DNA of 64,000 bases from VRUE01 sp036266075 (GTDB lineage Bacteria > Actinomycetota > Thermoleophilia > Solirubrobacterales > 70-9), in contig DATANV010000006.1 in NCBI GenBank assembly GCA_036266075.1, positions 186,001 through 250,000 on the forward strand. The letters run 5' to 3'. Both the position numbers and the translations under genes were made by a program. A model generated the notes under the pieces. That model ran no database searches, had not been told where the DNA came from, and saw nothing but the letters and a program-made list of their open reading frames with translations. Numbering within the stretch: the first letter of the stretch is position 1; each line of letters opens with the position of its first letter. Shown piece by piece: positions 8,691 through 17,529 of this stretch.

Positions 8691-9646
8691 AGGTCCGCTC
8701 GCGGCGCGGCCTTGCCCCTCAGGTGGCTGCGGAGCCGCTCGGCAATGCCGGCGGGTTCCTCCGCCACCTGCTCTTCTGACAGACGGATCACCTCGTACCC
8801 CAGCGCCCACAGCTCGAAATCGCGGCGGTGGTCGTCCTGGAAGGCGATTCGCCCGCGGTGATACCGGTAACCGTCCGTTTCGACGACCAGCTGGCTTTCG
8901 GGCCAGAGGAAGTCGACGAGGTGCTGCCCGACGCGGACGTTGACCTTCGGCTCGGGCAACCGGTAGCGCCGGCAGAGCCGCAGGAAGTCCCGCTCGAGGT
9001 CGCTGCGAGTTCGGTCTCGGCCCGTCGCCGAGCCAAGCGGCAGGCCCAGCACGCTCGCCTGCCGCGCCGCCCGGCGAACGTCTGCCGGAGCGACTGCGGG
9101 CCGGCGATCGCCGATGCGCTTGGGCATTGCGGAGGCCATGCGGCGCAGATCCCGGATCGTACGGGCGGGCGTGGTGGTGGGGATGCCTCTGTGGAGGGTC
9201 ACGTCACGCGGCGACAGGGAGGGGCATCGATGCAGTCGGATGCCCCGGCGTTTCGCCCGACCCCCGTCGCCCGGAACCGAAACGTCGACCGGTCCCTCGC
9301 CCGGCTCGAGGAGTCCCCAGAGGCCGGCAGCGGCGCGGTGGCTCAAGGCGGCGCCCCAACGTTCGACGATCGTCATCGCAGAAGAACGCGCCTCGTCGTC
9401 ACCGCGATCGCCTAGATTCCCGCAAGCGAGAACCGCCGCCATCCAACGGCTCTCCGGAGACGGCGACGGGTAGCCCACCGCGTAGACGCCCCGGTGCAGC
9501 GGTTGCAGCCGGCCAGCGCTCGCACGTCGAGCGATCCCGGCGCTGCTCAGGCCCGCTGCCCGCAGCTGCCACGTCGCGACCACGCCGTGCTGACGCGATG
9601 CGAATTCGGCCACGACCGAATCGCTGGTGGCGACTTTGCTTCGCAT
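8687..9646 (-). CDS. AbiEi-like N-terminus plus DUF559/Vsr-like endonuclease domain protein
   Basis: Residues from about 12 on (AEFASRQHGVVATWQL, then GRLQPLHRGVYAVG) match the winged-helix N-terminal region of type IV antitoxin AbiEi-like proteins. The C-terminal part has the DUF559/Vsr PD-(D/E)xK pattern: HLVDFLWPE, LVVETDGYRYH and FELWALGYEVIRL. Such fusions are abundant and multicopy in soil actinobacteria; their role is unresolved (repair, defence or selfish element). The start is uncertain. The ATG at 9646 lies in the loop of a perfect 16-bp hairpin (9628-9664); a GTG twelve codons in (about 9613) fits the family N-terminus better. The stop overlaps the polA start as ATGA, so the gene may be translated on the polA message. 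Confidence 0.75.
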   Translation of the reverse strand: MRSKVATSDSVVAEFASRQHGVVATWQLRAAGLSSAGIARRASAGRLQPLHRGVYAVGYPSPSPESRWMAAVLACGNLGDRGDDEARSSAMTIVERWGAALSHRAAAGLWGLLEPGEGPVDVSVPGDGGRAKRRGIRLHRCPSLSPRDVTLHRGIPTTTPARTIRDLRRMASAMPKRIGDRRPAVAPADVRRAARQASVLGLPLGSATGRDRTRSDLERDFLRLCRRYRLPEPKVNVRVGQHLVDFLWPESQLVVETDGYRYHRGRIAFQDDHRRDFELWALGYEVIRLSEEQVAEEPAGIAERLRSHLRGKAAPRADL

Positions 9647-9664
9647 ACCGAAGCAAAGTCGCCA
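9628..9664 (-). repeat. GTATG-loop hairpin D1, over the DUF559 start
   Basis: This is a perfect inverted repeat: 16-base arms at 9628-9643 and 9649-9664 around a 5-base loop. Read on the minus strand the loop is GTATG, closed by CG. The same loop with different but paired stems occurs at 22508-22552 and 36132-36180. The candidate ATG of the DUF559 gene is inside the loop (9646-9644). Confidence 0.85.
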
Positions 9665-9726
9665 GGGTTCGCAGATTCTCCCCCCCGGCATGGGCAACAG
9701 CGTCGGCGGGGCGATCGACGTGCTTC

Positions 9727-10341
9727 TCAGCGAGCGCCGCGCAGCAGGCCCAATCCGGGGACGAAGCGGCCGACCCGGGTGGCGTAGTCGGCGTATGCGT
9801 CGCCGTACGTGCACAGCAGGTACGGCTCCTCGACGCGTCGCACCTGCAGCTCGAGGCCAGTCACGAGCATGCCGATCGCCAGCAGCGCGAGGATGTTGGG
9901 AACCATCAGGACGAGCCCCAAGACGGTCGGAATCATGGCGCTGTAGATCGGGTTGCGGACCAACTCGAACGGACCGTCGGTGACCAATCCGGGGCGCTCC
10001 CCGGGATCGACGCCGATCCGCCACGCATCTCCCATCGCCAGCTGCGCGCCGAAGGTTAGGACGATGCCCGCCACCGCCAGGCCGGTGCCCACTATGTGGG
10101 TCACGATGCCGTCAAGCGCGGAGATCGGCTCGACGATTCCGAGCAGGGTGGCCACGGGAGCGCTGCCGCCAAGCGCCAAACCAGCGATGAACAACCCGCC
10201 GGCAAGCCACTCGAGGGGCCCCGCCCCTGGCGCCAGGCCGTGGACCCCGGTCGAGCCGGTGCGCCGCACCTGCAGCGCGATCCGCACGCCGAAGGTCAGG
10301 GCGAGCGAGACGCAGTAGAGAGCGAGCGCGGCCGCAGCCAT
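9727..10341 (-). CDS. Isoprenylcysteine carboxyl methyltransferase/PEMT-like membrane methyltransferase
   Basis: A 204-residue membrane protein with about five hydrophobic segments. Its C-terminal half has the signature of the ICMT/phospholipid methyltransferase superfamily: GPFELVRNPIYSAM (the R-x-P-x-Y motif that binds SAM) followed by a hydrophobic hairpin and EEPYLLCTYGDAYADYATRVGRFVPG (the E-E-x-L...F-G-x-x-Y-x-x-Y motif). It should transfer a methyl group from SAM to a lipid or a prenylated/thiol substrate at the membrane face. Bacterial members have few known substrates. The gene stands alone between the DUF559 gene and the divergent malic enzyme; 10342-10532 upstream holds no gene and only a weak 4-bp CCCC/GGGG hairpin at about 10360. 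Confidence 0.8.
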   Translation of the reverse strand: MAAAALALYCVSLALTFGVRIALQVRRTGSTGVHGLAPGAGPLEWLAGGLFIAGLALGGSAPVATLLGIVEPISALDGIVTHIVGTGLAVAGIVLTFGAQLAMGDAWRIGVDPGERPGLVTDGPFELVRNPIYSAMIPTVLGLVLMVPNILALLAIGMLVTGLELQVRRVEEPYLLCTYGDAYADYATRVGRFVPGLGLLRGAR

Positions 10342-10532
10342 GTACGGGCGATCATAGGGTCCCCTTCGGGGCTATCCACTCGCAGGGCTGAACAGTCGGG
10401 GTCGCCGAACGGTGCCTGGTCGAGGGCCGCGAGACTCTCTCTCTACAAGTCCCCGGGCGGCGAAGTTCTCCCCCCTTGCCGCAGAGGACCCTCGCCGTGG
10501 GCCGGGGAGTGAATCTGATTCGATAGCTGCCG

Positions 10533-11990
<1,458 letters not shown>

Positions 11991-11994
11991 CGCG

Positions 11995-12900
11995 GTGAAG
12001 GCTCTCGTCAGCGGAGCCAGCGGAATGATCGGCGCTGCGCTTTGCGATGCGCTTATGGCTCGGGGCGACACGGTGGTCGGCCTGACGCGCGACCCGCAGC
12101 GGGCACGCCGCACGAACCCCGGCGTCACATGGCATGCCTGGGAGCCGACCCTCGAACGGCCGCCCGCCGAGGCCTTCGAGGACGTCGATGGGGTGATCAA
12201 CCTGCTCGGCGAGAAGATCAACCAGCGCTGGACCGACGACGCTAAACGGCGGATCGTGGAGAGCCGCCGCACCGGCACCCGCAATCTCGTCGCCGCGATA
12301 GCCGGCTTGCAACGTAGGCCGCGGGTTCTGGTCAACCAGGCGGCAATCGGCTTCTACGGCGACCGCGGCGAGGCGATCGTCGACGAGTCGGCCGAGCGCG
12401 GCGAGGGCTTCGACGCCGAGGTGGTCGGCAAATGGGAAGCGGCGGCGCGCGAGGTCGAGGCCAGCGGCGTGCGCCTCGTCATCGTCCGCACCGGGCACGT
12501 GCTCGACGCCGGCGGCGGTCTCCTGGCGGAGCTGCTGACCCCGTTCAAGCTGGGCGTCGGCGGGCCGCTCGCCGGCGGCCGCCAGTACATGTCCTGGATC
12601 CACATCGACGATGAGGTCGGGATCCTGCTCTGGGCGCTCGACAACGCGAAGGTCAGCGGCGTCGTCAACGCGACGGCTCCCAACCCGGTGACCAACCGCG
12701 AGTTCTCGCAGGCGCTCGGGCGCGCCCTGCATCGGCCCGCTGCCGTGCCGGTGCCGGGCTTTGTCCTCGATCTTAAATTCGGCTCGGAGTTCGGGCGGGT
12801 ACTGCGCGGCGGTCAGCGGGTGGTACCGCGGCGGCCGCTGGACCTAGGGTACGAGTTCCGGTTCGCGGATATCGACGAGGCACTGCGGAACCTGGTCTAG
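11995..12900 (+). CDS. TIGR01777 family NAD(P)-dependent epimerase
   Basis: A 301-residue short-chain dehydrogenase-like protein of the YfcH/SulA group. The N-terminal nucleotide-binding motif is VSGASGMIGAALCDAL, followed by the family hallmarks VINLLGEKINQRWTDD, NQAAIGFYGDRG, KWEAAAREVEASGVRLVIVRTGHVLD and SWIHIDDEV. The catalytic Tyr lies in the GFYGDRG motif. Its substrate is unknown; some members act in division control or cofactor-linked epimerisation, but nothing here decides it. It starts with GTG at 11995, 5 bases after the malic enzyme stop. The stop (12900) touches the palindromic element at 12902-13021, which sits between it and the convergent lipoprotein gene and could act as a two-way terminator. 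Confidence 0.85.
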   Translation: MKALVSGASGMIGAALCDALMARGDTVVGLTRDPQRARRTNPGVTWHAWEPTLERPPAEAFEDVDGVINLLGEKINQRWTDDAKRRIVESRRTGTRNLVAAIAGLQRRPRVLVNQAAIGFYGDRGEAIVDESAERGEGFDAEVVGKWEAAAREVEASGVRLVIVRTGHVLDAGGGLLAELLTPFKLGVGGPLAGGRQYMSWIHIDDEVGILLWALDNAKVSGVVNATAPNPVTNREFSQALGRALHRPAAVPVPGFVLDLKFGSEFGRVLRGGQRVVPRRPLDLGYEFRFADIDEALRNLV

Positions 12901-12901
12901 A

Positions 12902-13021
12902 GGGAGGAGGGTGGGGCACCCTCCTCACTCGCAACTCGTCGATGGAGAGTTGGGAAGCTGGCGCCGCAAGGCTTCGGCTCCTTCCGCGCAAAACGTTCGG
13001 AGGGTGCCCCACCCTCCTCCC
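12902..13021 (+). repeat. Palindromic element P1 (family A)
   Basis: Perfect 23-base arms at 12902-12924 and 12999-13021 flank a 74-base core (12925-12998). The core is about 80% identical, without gaps, to the inverted core at 13467-13540, while the arms of the two copies differ. It fills the whole gap between two convergent stops. The core contains an ATG at 12942 that opens a short frame of about 36 codons (to about 13052), with peptide segments MES, AGAAR and LLPRKTF also encoded by the other copy. Confidence 0.9.
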
Positions 13022-13022
13022 G

Positions 13023-13523
13023 TCAGCCGCTGCCGAGGGACTCGTCGACTGATTCGCGGAGGTTGCTCGTGTCGCCAGCTTCGTCGACGGCGCGGATCAG
13101 CTTGGCCATCGCGGTTGCGCCCGAGCTGGTGGGGATTTGGGCGATGGCGGCTTCTTCGAGGATCGTCTTGGAAAATTGGGTGGCCTTGCGGTCGGCGGGG
13201 CCGATGTAGGCGATCGTGGAGGAATCCTCGACGGCACGACGGGCACCGGCGCCTATTGCCGCCAGGGTGCTTGCTTCGGGCAGGCATTTGACCCGAAGCC
13301 TCACCTCCCCCACCCGCCCCCCGTCCCGCGCCAGCCGTGCACCAGCTTCACCGCACAGGGGCGCCGTGACGTAGACAGAAGCAATCGCTCCCGCGGAGAC
13401 GCCCGAACTCCCGCAGCCAGTTAACGCGGCGGCGGCGAGCGCAAGCCCGGCGATGGTGGCCCCTCTGAACGTTTTGCGCGGGAGGAGCGACCCCCTGGCG
13501 GCGCCAGCAACACCACTCTCCAT
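13023..13523 (-). CDS. Small lipoprotein, N-lobe of an ABC substrate-binding-like fold
   Basis: A secreted lipoprotein of 166 residues. A basic n-region (GSLLPRKTFRG), a hydrophobic stretch and the lipobox LTGC are followed by GSSGVSAG. The mature part (ASVYVTAPLCGEAGARL, then DSSTIAYIGPADRKATQFSK and AQIPTSSGATAM) resembles the N-terminal lobe of branched-chain amino-acid-type binding proteins, but the second lobe is missing, so it may be degenerate or have a new role. The n-region and start codon lie within palindromic element P2 (13446-13561), and the stop lies 2 bases from P1. An in-frame GTG/ATG upstream (13580) would add 19 residues read through the P2 arm. I chose ATG 13523 because it gives a normal signal peptide. 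Confidence 0.6.
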   Translation of the reverse strand: MESGVAGAARGSLLPRKTFRGATIAGLALAAAALTGCGSSGVSAGAIASVYVTAPLCGEAGARLARDGGRVGEVRLRVKCLPEASTLAAIGAGARRAVEDSSTIAYIGPADRKATQFSKTILEEAAIAQIPTSSGATAMAKLIRAVDEAGDTSNLRESVDESLGSG

Positions 13524-13561
13524 CGACGAGTTGCGAGTGAAGAGGGGCCACCATCGCCGGG
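13446..13561 (-). repeat. Palindromic element P2 (family A, inverted relative to P1)
   Basis: Perfect 21-base arms at 13446-13466 and 13541-13561 enclose a 74-base core. On the minus strand the core matches the P1 core without gaps; its first 26 bases are identical. The arm sequences are unlike those of P1. The core ATG (13523) is the likely start of the lipoprotein gene, whose signal peptide is largely encoded by this element. Confidence 0.9.
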
Positions 13562-13572
13562 GTCCCCCCCAC

Positions 13573-14601
13573 CTACCCAAAGAACACCTCAGCCTCTTCG
13601 TAAAGCTCCTTCGGCACGGTCTTCAACTGAGCAACCGCCTCGCTCAGCTCGACCAGCTCGATCTCGGTGCCACGCAGCGCCGTCATCTTGCCCCATGCGC
13701 CGTCGTCGGCGGCGGCGATCGCATGCAGGCCGAAGCGCGTCGCGAGCACTCGGTCGAAGGCGGTCGGCGTGCCGCCGCGCTGGACGTGGCCGAGCACCGT
13801 CGCCCGCGTCTCCTTGCCGGTGCGCCGCTCGATCTCGCCCTCCAGCCAGTGGGCGATGCCGCCGAGGCGAACGTGGCCGAACGCGTCGAGACCTTTCTCC
13901 CGCATCTCGGGCATGCCACCCACCGGCTGCGCCCCCTCGGAGACGACAACGATCGGGGCGAAGCGTGCCTCGAGCCGACGGCCGACCAGCCCGCAGACCT
14001 TCTCCAGGTCGAATGGCTGCTCGGGGATGAGGATCACGTTGGCGCCGCCGGACAGCCCCGCGTGAAAGGCGATCCAACCTGCGTGACGGCCCATCACCTC
14101 GACTATCAGCACTCGATGGTGGCTGTCGGCGGTCGTGTGCAGGCGGTCGATCGCCTCCATCGCGATGTTGACCGCGGTGTCGAAGCCGAAGGTGTAGTCG
14201 GTCGCGCCGAGGTCGTTGTCGATCGTCTTCGGCACGCCGACGACCCGCACGCCGTGCTCGGCATGGAGCCTGGCAGCGACCCCGAGCGTGTCCTCGCCAC
14301 CGATCGCGATCAGGCCATCGACCTGGGCGGCGGCAATGCCTTCGACGATGCGCTCGGCGCCGCCCTCCTCCTTGAATGGGTTGGTCCGCGAGGAGCCGAG
14401 GATGGTGCCGCCGCGCGGCAGGATGCCGCGCACCTCGGGCACGCCGAGCGGACCGGCATCGCCCTCGAGCGGCCCTCTCCAGCCGTCCCGGTAGCCGACG
14501 AACTCGTGGCCGCGGTGTTCGACCCCGTCGCGGACGATCGCCCGAATCACCGCGTTGAGGCCGGGGCAGTCGCCGCCGCCGGTGAGCACGCCGATTCGCA
14601 T
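13573..14601 (-). CDS. pfp: 6-phosphofructokinase, predicted PPi-dependent
   Basis: It phosphorylates fructose 6-phosphate to fructose 1,6-bisphosphate. The 342 residues contain LTGGGDCPGLNAVIR at the N-terminus, GGEDTLG at 101-107, PKTIDNDLGAT at 124-134 and MGRHAGWIA near 165. Two positions decide the phosphoryl donor in this superfamily: Asp104 (Gly in ATP enzymes) and Lys125 (Gly in E. coli PfkA). Both are the pyrophosphate-type residues, as in the actinomycete Amycolatopsis PPi-PFK. A reversible, pyrophosphate-using enzyme is therefore predicted. The 3' end lies beside element P2 and its neighbour is the lipoprotein gene; no metabolic operon is seen. The symbol pfp reflects the prediction; pfkA is the annotation if the donor is ATP. 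Confidence 0.88.
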   Translation of the reverse strand: MRIGVLTGGGDCPGLNAVIRAIVRDGVEHRGHEFVGYRDGWRGPLEGDAGPLGVPEVRGILPRGGTILGSSRTNPFKEEGGAERIVEGIAAAQVDGLIAIGGEDTLGVAARLHAEHGVRVVGVPKTIDNDLGATDYTFGFDTAVNIAMEAIDRLHTTADSHHRVLIVEVMGRHAGWIAFHAGLSGGANVILIPEQPFDLEKVCGLVGRRLEARFAPIVVVSEGAQPVGGMPEMREKGLDAFGHVRLGGIAHWLEGEIERRTGKETRATVLGHVQRGGTPTAFDRVLATRFGLHAIAAADDGAWGKMTALRGTEIELVELSEAVAQLKTVPKELYEEAEVFFG

Positions 14602-14679
14602 GAGGGCAGATTAAAAGGTGTCGGACCGGCGCGGCACGGTAGCTTTGCAGGACCGGAGGAAGCAGCGAAGGGAGTAGAG

Positions 14680-15495
14680 ATGAGCGAGTCGGTCGACCTG
14701 TCCGCGGTAAGAGACATACAACAGAAAACCTGGTCCGAAGGCGACTTCGCGATGGTCGCAGGCCTGGTAATGATGGTCGCGGAGGAGCTGGTCGAAGCGC
14801 TCCAGATCGTCCCCGACGAGCGGGTGCTCGACGTCGCCTGCGGCAGCGGCAACGGCGCGCTTGCCGCCGCCCGGCGTTCCTGGGGCAACGTCGTCGGCGC
14901 CGATTTCGTGCCCGCTCTGCTCGAGCGCGGTCGCGAGCGGGCCACCGCGGAACGACTCGACGTCGAGTTCGTCGAGGCGGACGCGACCGATCTGCCCTTC
15001 GGCGAGGCCGAGTTCGACGTCGTCACCTCGATCTTCGGCGCGATGTTCGCCGCCGACCAGGAGAAGGCCGCGGCCGAGCTGCTGCGAGCCTGCAAGCCGG
15101 GTGGCAGGATCGGCATGGCGAACTGGGTCCCCGACGGCGGCGTCGGCCGGATGTTCATGACGACCGCCAGGCACGCCCCACCCCCTCCAGGCGTGCAGTC
15201 GCCGCTGCTCTGGGGCACCGAGGAGCGTCTGCGCGAGCTGTTCGGCGATGACATCTCGAACCTGCGCGTCGAGCGGCGCCGGAGCCGGCAGACCTTCCGC
15301 TCGGCCGACCACTTCCTTGAGTTCTTCCGCACCTACTTCGGCCCGGTCAAAGTCGCCTTTGAACGCGTCGGCGCCGAGGGCGAAGCAGCGCTTGAGACGG
15401 ACCTGCGCGAGTACCTCGCCGAACACAACACCGCCGGCGATCGCGCGCTGGTGCTCGAACCCGAGTACCTGCAGGTGGTCGCCACCCGCGCCTGA
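14680..15495 (+). CDS. Class I SAM-dependent methyltransferase
   Basis: A 271-residue Rossmann-fold methyltransferase. Motif I (VLDVACGSGNGALAAA, about residue 50) binds SAM, VVGADFVPALLERGRER gives the acidic end of strand 2, ADATDLPFGEAEFDVV is motif II, and LLRACKPGGRIGMANW is motif III. This is the UbiE/Methyltransf_11 pattern; the substrate is unknown. The ATG at 14680 is preceded by a good Shine-Dalgarno (GAAGGGAG, 14667-14674). The reading frame stays open far upstream but that part is antisense to pfp. It is divergent from pfp with 78 bases between, and it converges on a very small membrane protein gene. Confidence 0.85.
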   Translation: MSESVDLSAVRDIQQKTWSEGDFAMVAGLVMMVAEELVEALQIVPDERVLDVACGSGNGALAAARRSWGNVVGADFVPALLERGRERATAERLDVEFVEADATDLPFGEAEFDVVTSIFGAMFAADQEKAAAELLRACKPGGRIGMANWVPDGGVGRMFMTTARHAPPPPGVQSPLLWGTEERLRELFGDDISNLRVERRRSRQTFRSADHFLEFFRTYFGPVKVAFERVGAEGEAALETDLREYLAEHNTAGDRALVLEPEYLQVVATRA

Positions 15496-15498
15496 GCT

Positions 15499-15648
15499 TC
15501 AGGTGCTGGGCTTGAAGACGCGAATCGTCGCGCCGATCAGCAGCACTGCAAGAAAGATCAACCCGGCGACGCCGCCGCCCTGACCGAGCCAGGCGTAGGC
15601 GATCGTGGTGGCGCCGAGCGCCAAGAAGAGGCTTACGACCAGTCCCAT
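15499..15648 (-). CDS. Tiny membrane protein (49 residues)
   Basis: A short frame reading MGLVVSLFLALGATTIAYAW, then a Gly-rich turn (LGQGGGVAG), then LIFLAVLLIGATIRVFKPST and stop. Two hydrophobic helices around a Gly turn make it a plausible small membrane hairpin protein. It is convergent with the methyltransferase (3 bases between stops) and close to the hairpin at 15685-15717. I do not recognise a family, and no Shine-Dalgarno is clear. It is supported only by its clean two-helix layout and by the lack of any other gene in the gap. Confidence 0.45.
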   Translation of the reverse strand: MGLVVSLFLALGATTIAYAWLGQGGGVAGLIFLAVLLIGATIRVFKPST

Positions 15649-15684
15649 GAGGCGGCAATCCTAGACGACCCGGGCATGGGAAAG

Positions 15685-15717
15685 GCGCGAGGCCGCAATT
15701 GCATCGCGGCCTCGCGC
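15685..15717 (-). terminator. Hairpin terminator downstream of the secreted protein gene
   Basis: A perfect 12-bp GC-rich stem (15685-15696 with 15706-15717) and a 9-base loop lies 47 bases beyond the stop of the secreted protein gene. There is no long T tract, which is common in high-GC actinobacteria. It also precedes the tiny membrane protein gene. Confidence 0.55.
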
Positions 15718-15763
15718 ACCTCGCTTTCGATTCCCCGCCCTCACGGCGCTATCTCGGACTTGC

Positions 15764-16495
15764 TCAGGGCCCGCCCGCCACGATTTTTCCGACTATCGCT
15801 TCTTCTTTTTGGTTCCGTGGGTCCAATGTGATGTTGCCGTTGTATTTGACCGTCTGGGTGCCGACTCCGCATTCGAGAAAGTTCCCGGACAGTCTTTTTG
15901 CCGTGAGCAGCAATTCTTTGCCTTCTATTGTCACGTCGCCGTTTTCTGTCTCGTTGCGGTAGACGATGCCTTTGATTGTCTGCGGTTCGACCACGTATGT
16001 GCACTTCGTCGCTTCGTTGTTTGCGTGTTTGGGCTGGGTGTCCCAGACGTGGATTTCGATGCCTTTGATCCCGCCCGGGCATTCCAGGTCCACGTCGCCT
16101 TTCCATTCGTCCCCCATCGTGCCGGCCACTTCTTCGTGCACTGTGAACGAGTAGATGCATCCGTTGTGTGTGACTGTCGTCGGGTTGTCCACGTCCATTC
16201 CGAAAACGGTGTTACAGCCGCTGTATGTCGGTGTGACCGTCACGTGTGTGGTCGCTTCTTTGTAGTTGCCCACCGAGTCGAAGTGCGAGCTCGTGCAGGT
16301 CAGTTCCCCAAGGCCGCCGGGGAAGGTCAACCTATGGTTTGGTCCATCCTGTGTGCCTGTAAACGTCACGGGATATTCAGCCGCGACGAAGGAGGCGACC
16401 GTTTCTGTCGCCGCCATCGCCGAGGAGGCCGAGAGCGCGCTGAGCGCAACGGCCGCACTGAACACGAGGCTGAGGACCTTCAGTTTGCGAGTCAT
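15764..16495 (-). CDS. Secreted Cys-containing protein, low-GC codon use
   Basis: A 243-residue exported protein. It starts MTRKLKVLSLVFSAAV and has a classic Sec signal with A-M-A cleavage near residue 28. The mature part is rich in Thr, Val and Gly, with several spaced Cys (ELTCTSSHF, TYSGCNTVFG, HNGCIYSF, DLECPGG, TKCTYV, FLECGVG), probably paired as disulphides in a beta-rich fold. I associate this pattern (C-T-x-x-x-F ... Y-S-G-C ... N-G-C) with an expanded family in Solirubrobacterales of unknown function. Codon use differs from its neighbours: many A-ending codons (GAA, AAA, ACA), suggesting transfer or weak selection. It is followed by a hairpin terminator and preceded by an AT-richer leader (16496-16570). 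Confidence 0.7.
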   Translation of the reverse strand: MTRKLKVLSLVFSAAVALSALSASSAMAATETVASFVAAEYPVTFTGTQDGPNHRLTFPGGLGELTCTSSHFDSVGNYKEATTHVTVTPTYSGCNTVFGMDVDNPTTVTHNGCIYSFTVHEEVAGTMGDEWKGDVDLECPGGIKGIEIHVWDTQPKHANNEATKCTYVVEPQTIKGIVYRNETENGDVTIEGKELLLTAKRLSGNFLECGVGTQTVKYNGNITLDPRNQKEEAIVGKIVAGGP

Positions 16496-16641
16496 CTTGC
16501 TGTCCTTTCGTCGATCTGCCCCCTTTGCGGGGACGGGCCATTATCAGCGCGTTGACCTCAAATGATCAACTAATCTTGTGTGGTGACTCCGGCTCGCCGA
16601 GCATTCGGCGGGAACGCGCCGATCCTGGCGGGTGGGGGTAG

Positions 16642-17529
16642 CTACGCGGCGAGGGCGGCGCGGGTCTCGCGCAGGAAGTCGCCGACCGCTTGCGCGGCGG
16701 CGGCGGGCGAGCCGGCCTCGCCGGCGGCCCGCACCAGCCGACTGCCGACGATGACGCCGTCGGCGAAGCGGCCGACCTCGGCCGCCTGCTCAGGGGTGCC
16801 GATGCCGAAGCCGACCGCTACCGGCACCTCAGCGTCGGCTTTGGTCGCCTCGATCAGCGCTGTCAGCCCGGCGGGGAGCTCGTTCCGCTCGCCGGTGGTT
16901 CCGACGGTCGAGACGACGTAGACGAAGCCCTCGGCGGCGGCGCAGATACGACCTCGCCGCTCGGCCGTGTTGGTCGGCGCCAGCAACGGCACCAGCGCCA
17001 GCCCGGCGGCGCTGAGCGTCTCGCGCACCTCGCCGGCCTCGTCGAGCGGCAGGTCGGGCACGATCGCCCCCGCGGCACCGGCGGCGGCCGCCTGCCGCGC
17101 GAACTCGGCGACGCCACCGTTGGCGAGGACCATGTTGACGTAGGCCATCAGCACGACCGGCACGCGGTCTGCGACGGACTCGCAGACCTCCAGCGCCGTC
17201 TCGATCGTGGCGCCGGCTACGAGCGCCGCCGTGGCCGCGGCATGAATCGTCGGCCCGTCGGCCAGCGGATCGGAGAAGGGCACACCAAGCTCGATCAGGT
17301 CGGCGCCGGAGTCAGCGTAGGCGCCGGCAACCGCCAGCGAGGTCTCGCGATCCGGGAAGCCGGCCATCAGGTACGGCATCAGCGCCGCCCGCCCCTCGTC
17401 TCTCGCAAGCTGAAAGGCCCGGGCCATGCGCTCCTCACCGGCCGCCGCCGCAAAGCTCGCGGGCGCAACCGTCGAGGGAGTCGGGGGGTGACCCTGGTGA
17501 GCCTCCCCGCCGCTGCTCGACAGGGTCAC
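16642..17529 (-). CDS. trpA: Tryptophan synthase alpha chain
   Basis: It cleaves indole-3-glycerol phosphate to indole and glyceraldehyde 3-phosphate, passing indole to TrpB. The TIM-barrel motifs are present: ALMPYLMAGFPD, the catalytic Glu in LIELGVPFSDPLADGP (with the second acid, Asp, in the same run), VLMAYVNMVL, VPDLPLDEA, and VGFGIGTPEQA for phosphate binding. From the GTG at 17529 it has 295 residues, about 30 more than usual. The first 17 are encoded by palindromic element P3, and the family-like sequence starts only at about residue 30. The GTG overlaps the trpB stop (GTGA), favouring it by coupling; ATG 17427 would give a 261-residue enzyme. It is the last gene of the trp operon. 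Confidence 0.93.
   Translation of the reverse strand: MTLSSSGGEAHQGHPPTPSTVAPASFAAAAGEERMARAFQLARDEGRAALMPYLMAGFPDRETSLAVAGAYADSGADLIELGVPFSDPLADGPTIHAAATAALVAGATIETALEVCESVADRVPVVLMAYVNMVLANGGVAEFARQAAAAGAAGAIVPDLPLDEAGEVRETLSAAGLALVPLLAPTNTAERRGRICAAAEGFVYVVSTVGTTGERNELPAGLTALIEATKADAEVPVAVGFGIGTPEQAAEVGRFADGVIVGSRLVRAAGEAGSPAAAAQAVGDFLRETRAALAA

Noticed and set aside
16595..16610. Small hairpin after trpA as an operon terminator
   Set aside because: Only a 6-bp stem and no T run on the minus strand; too weak to call.
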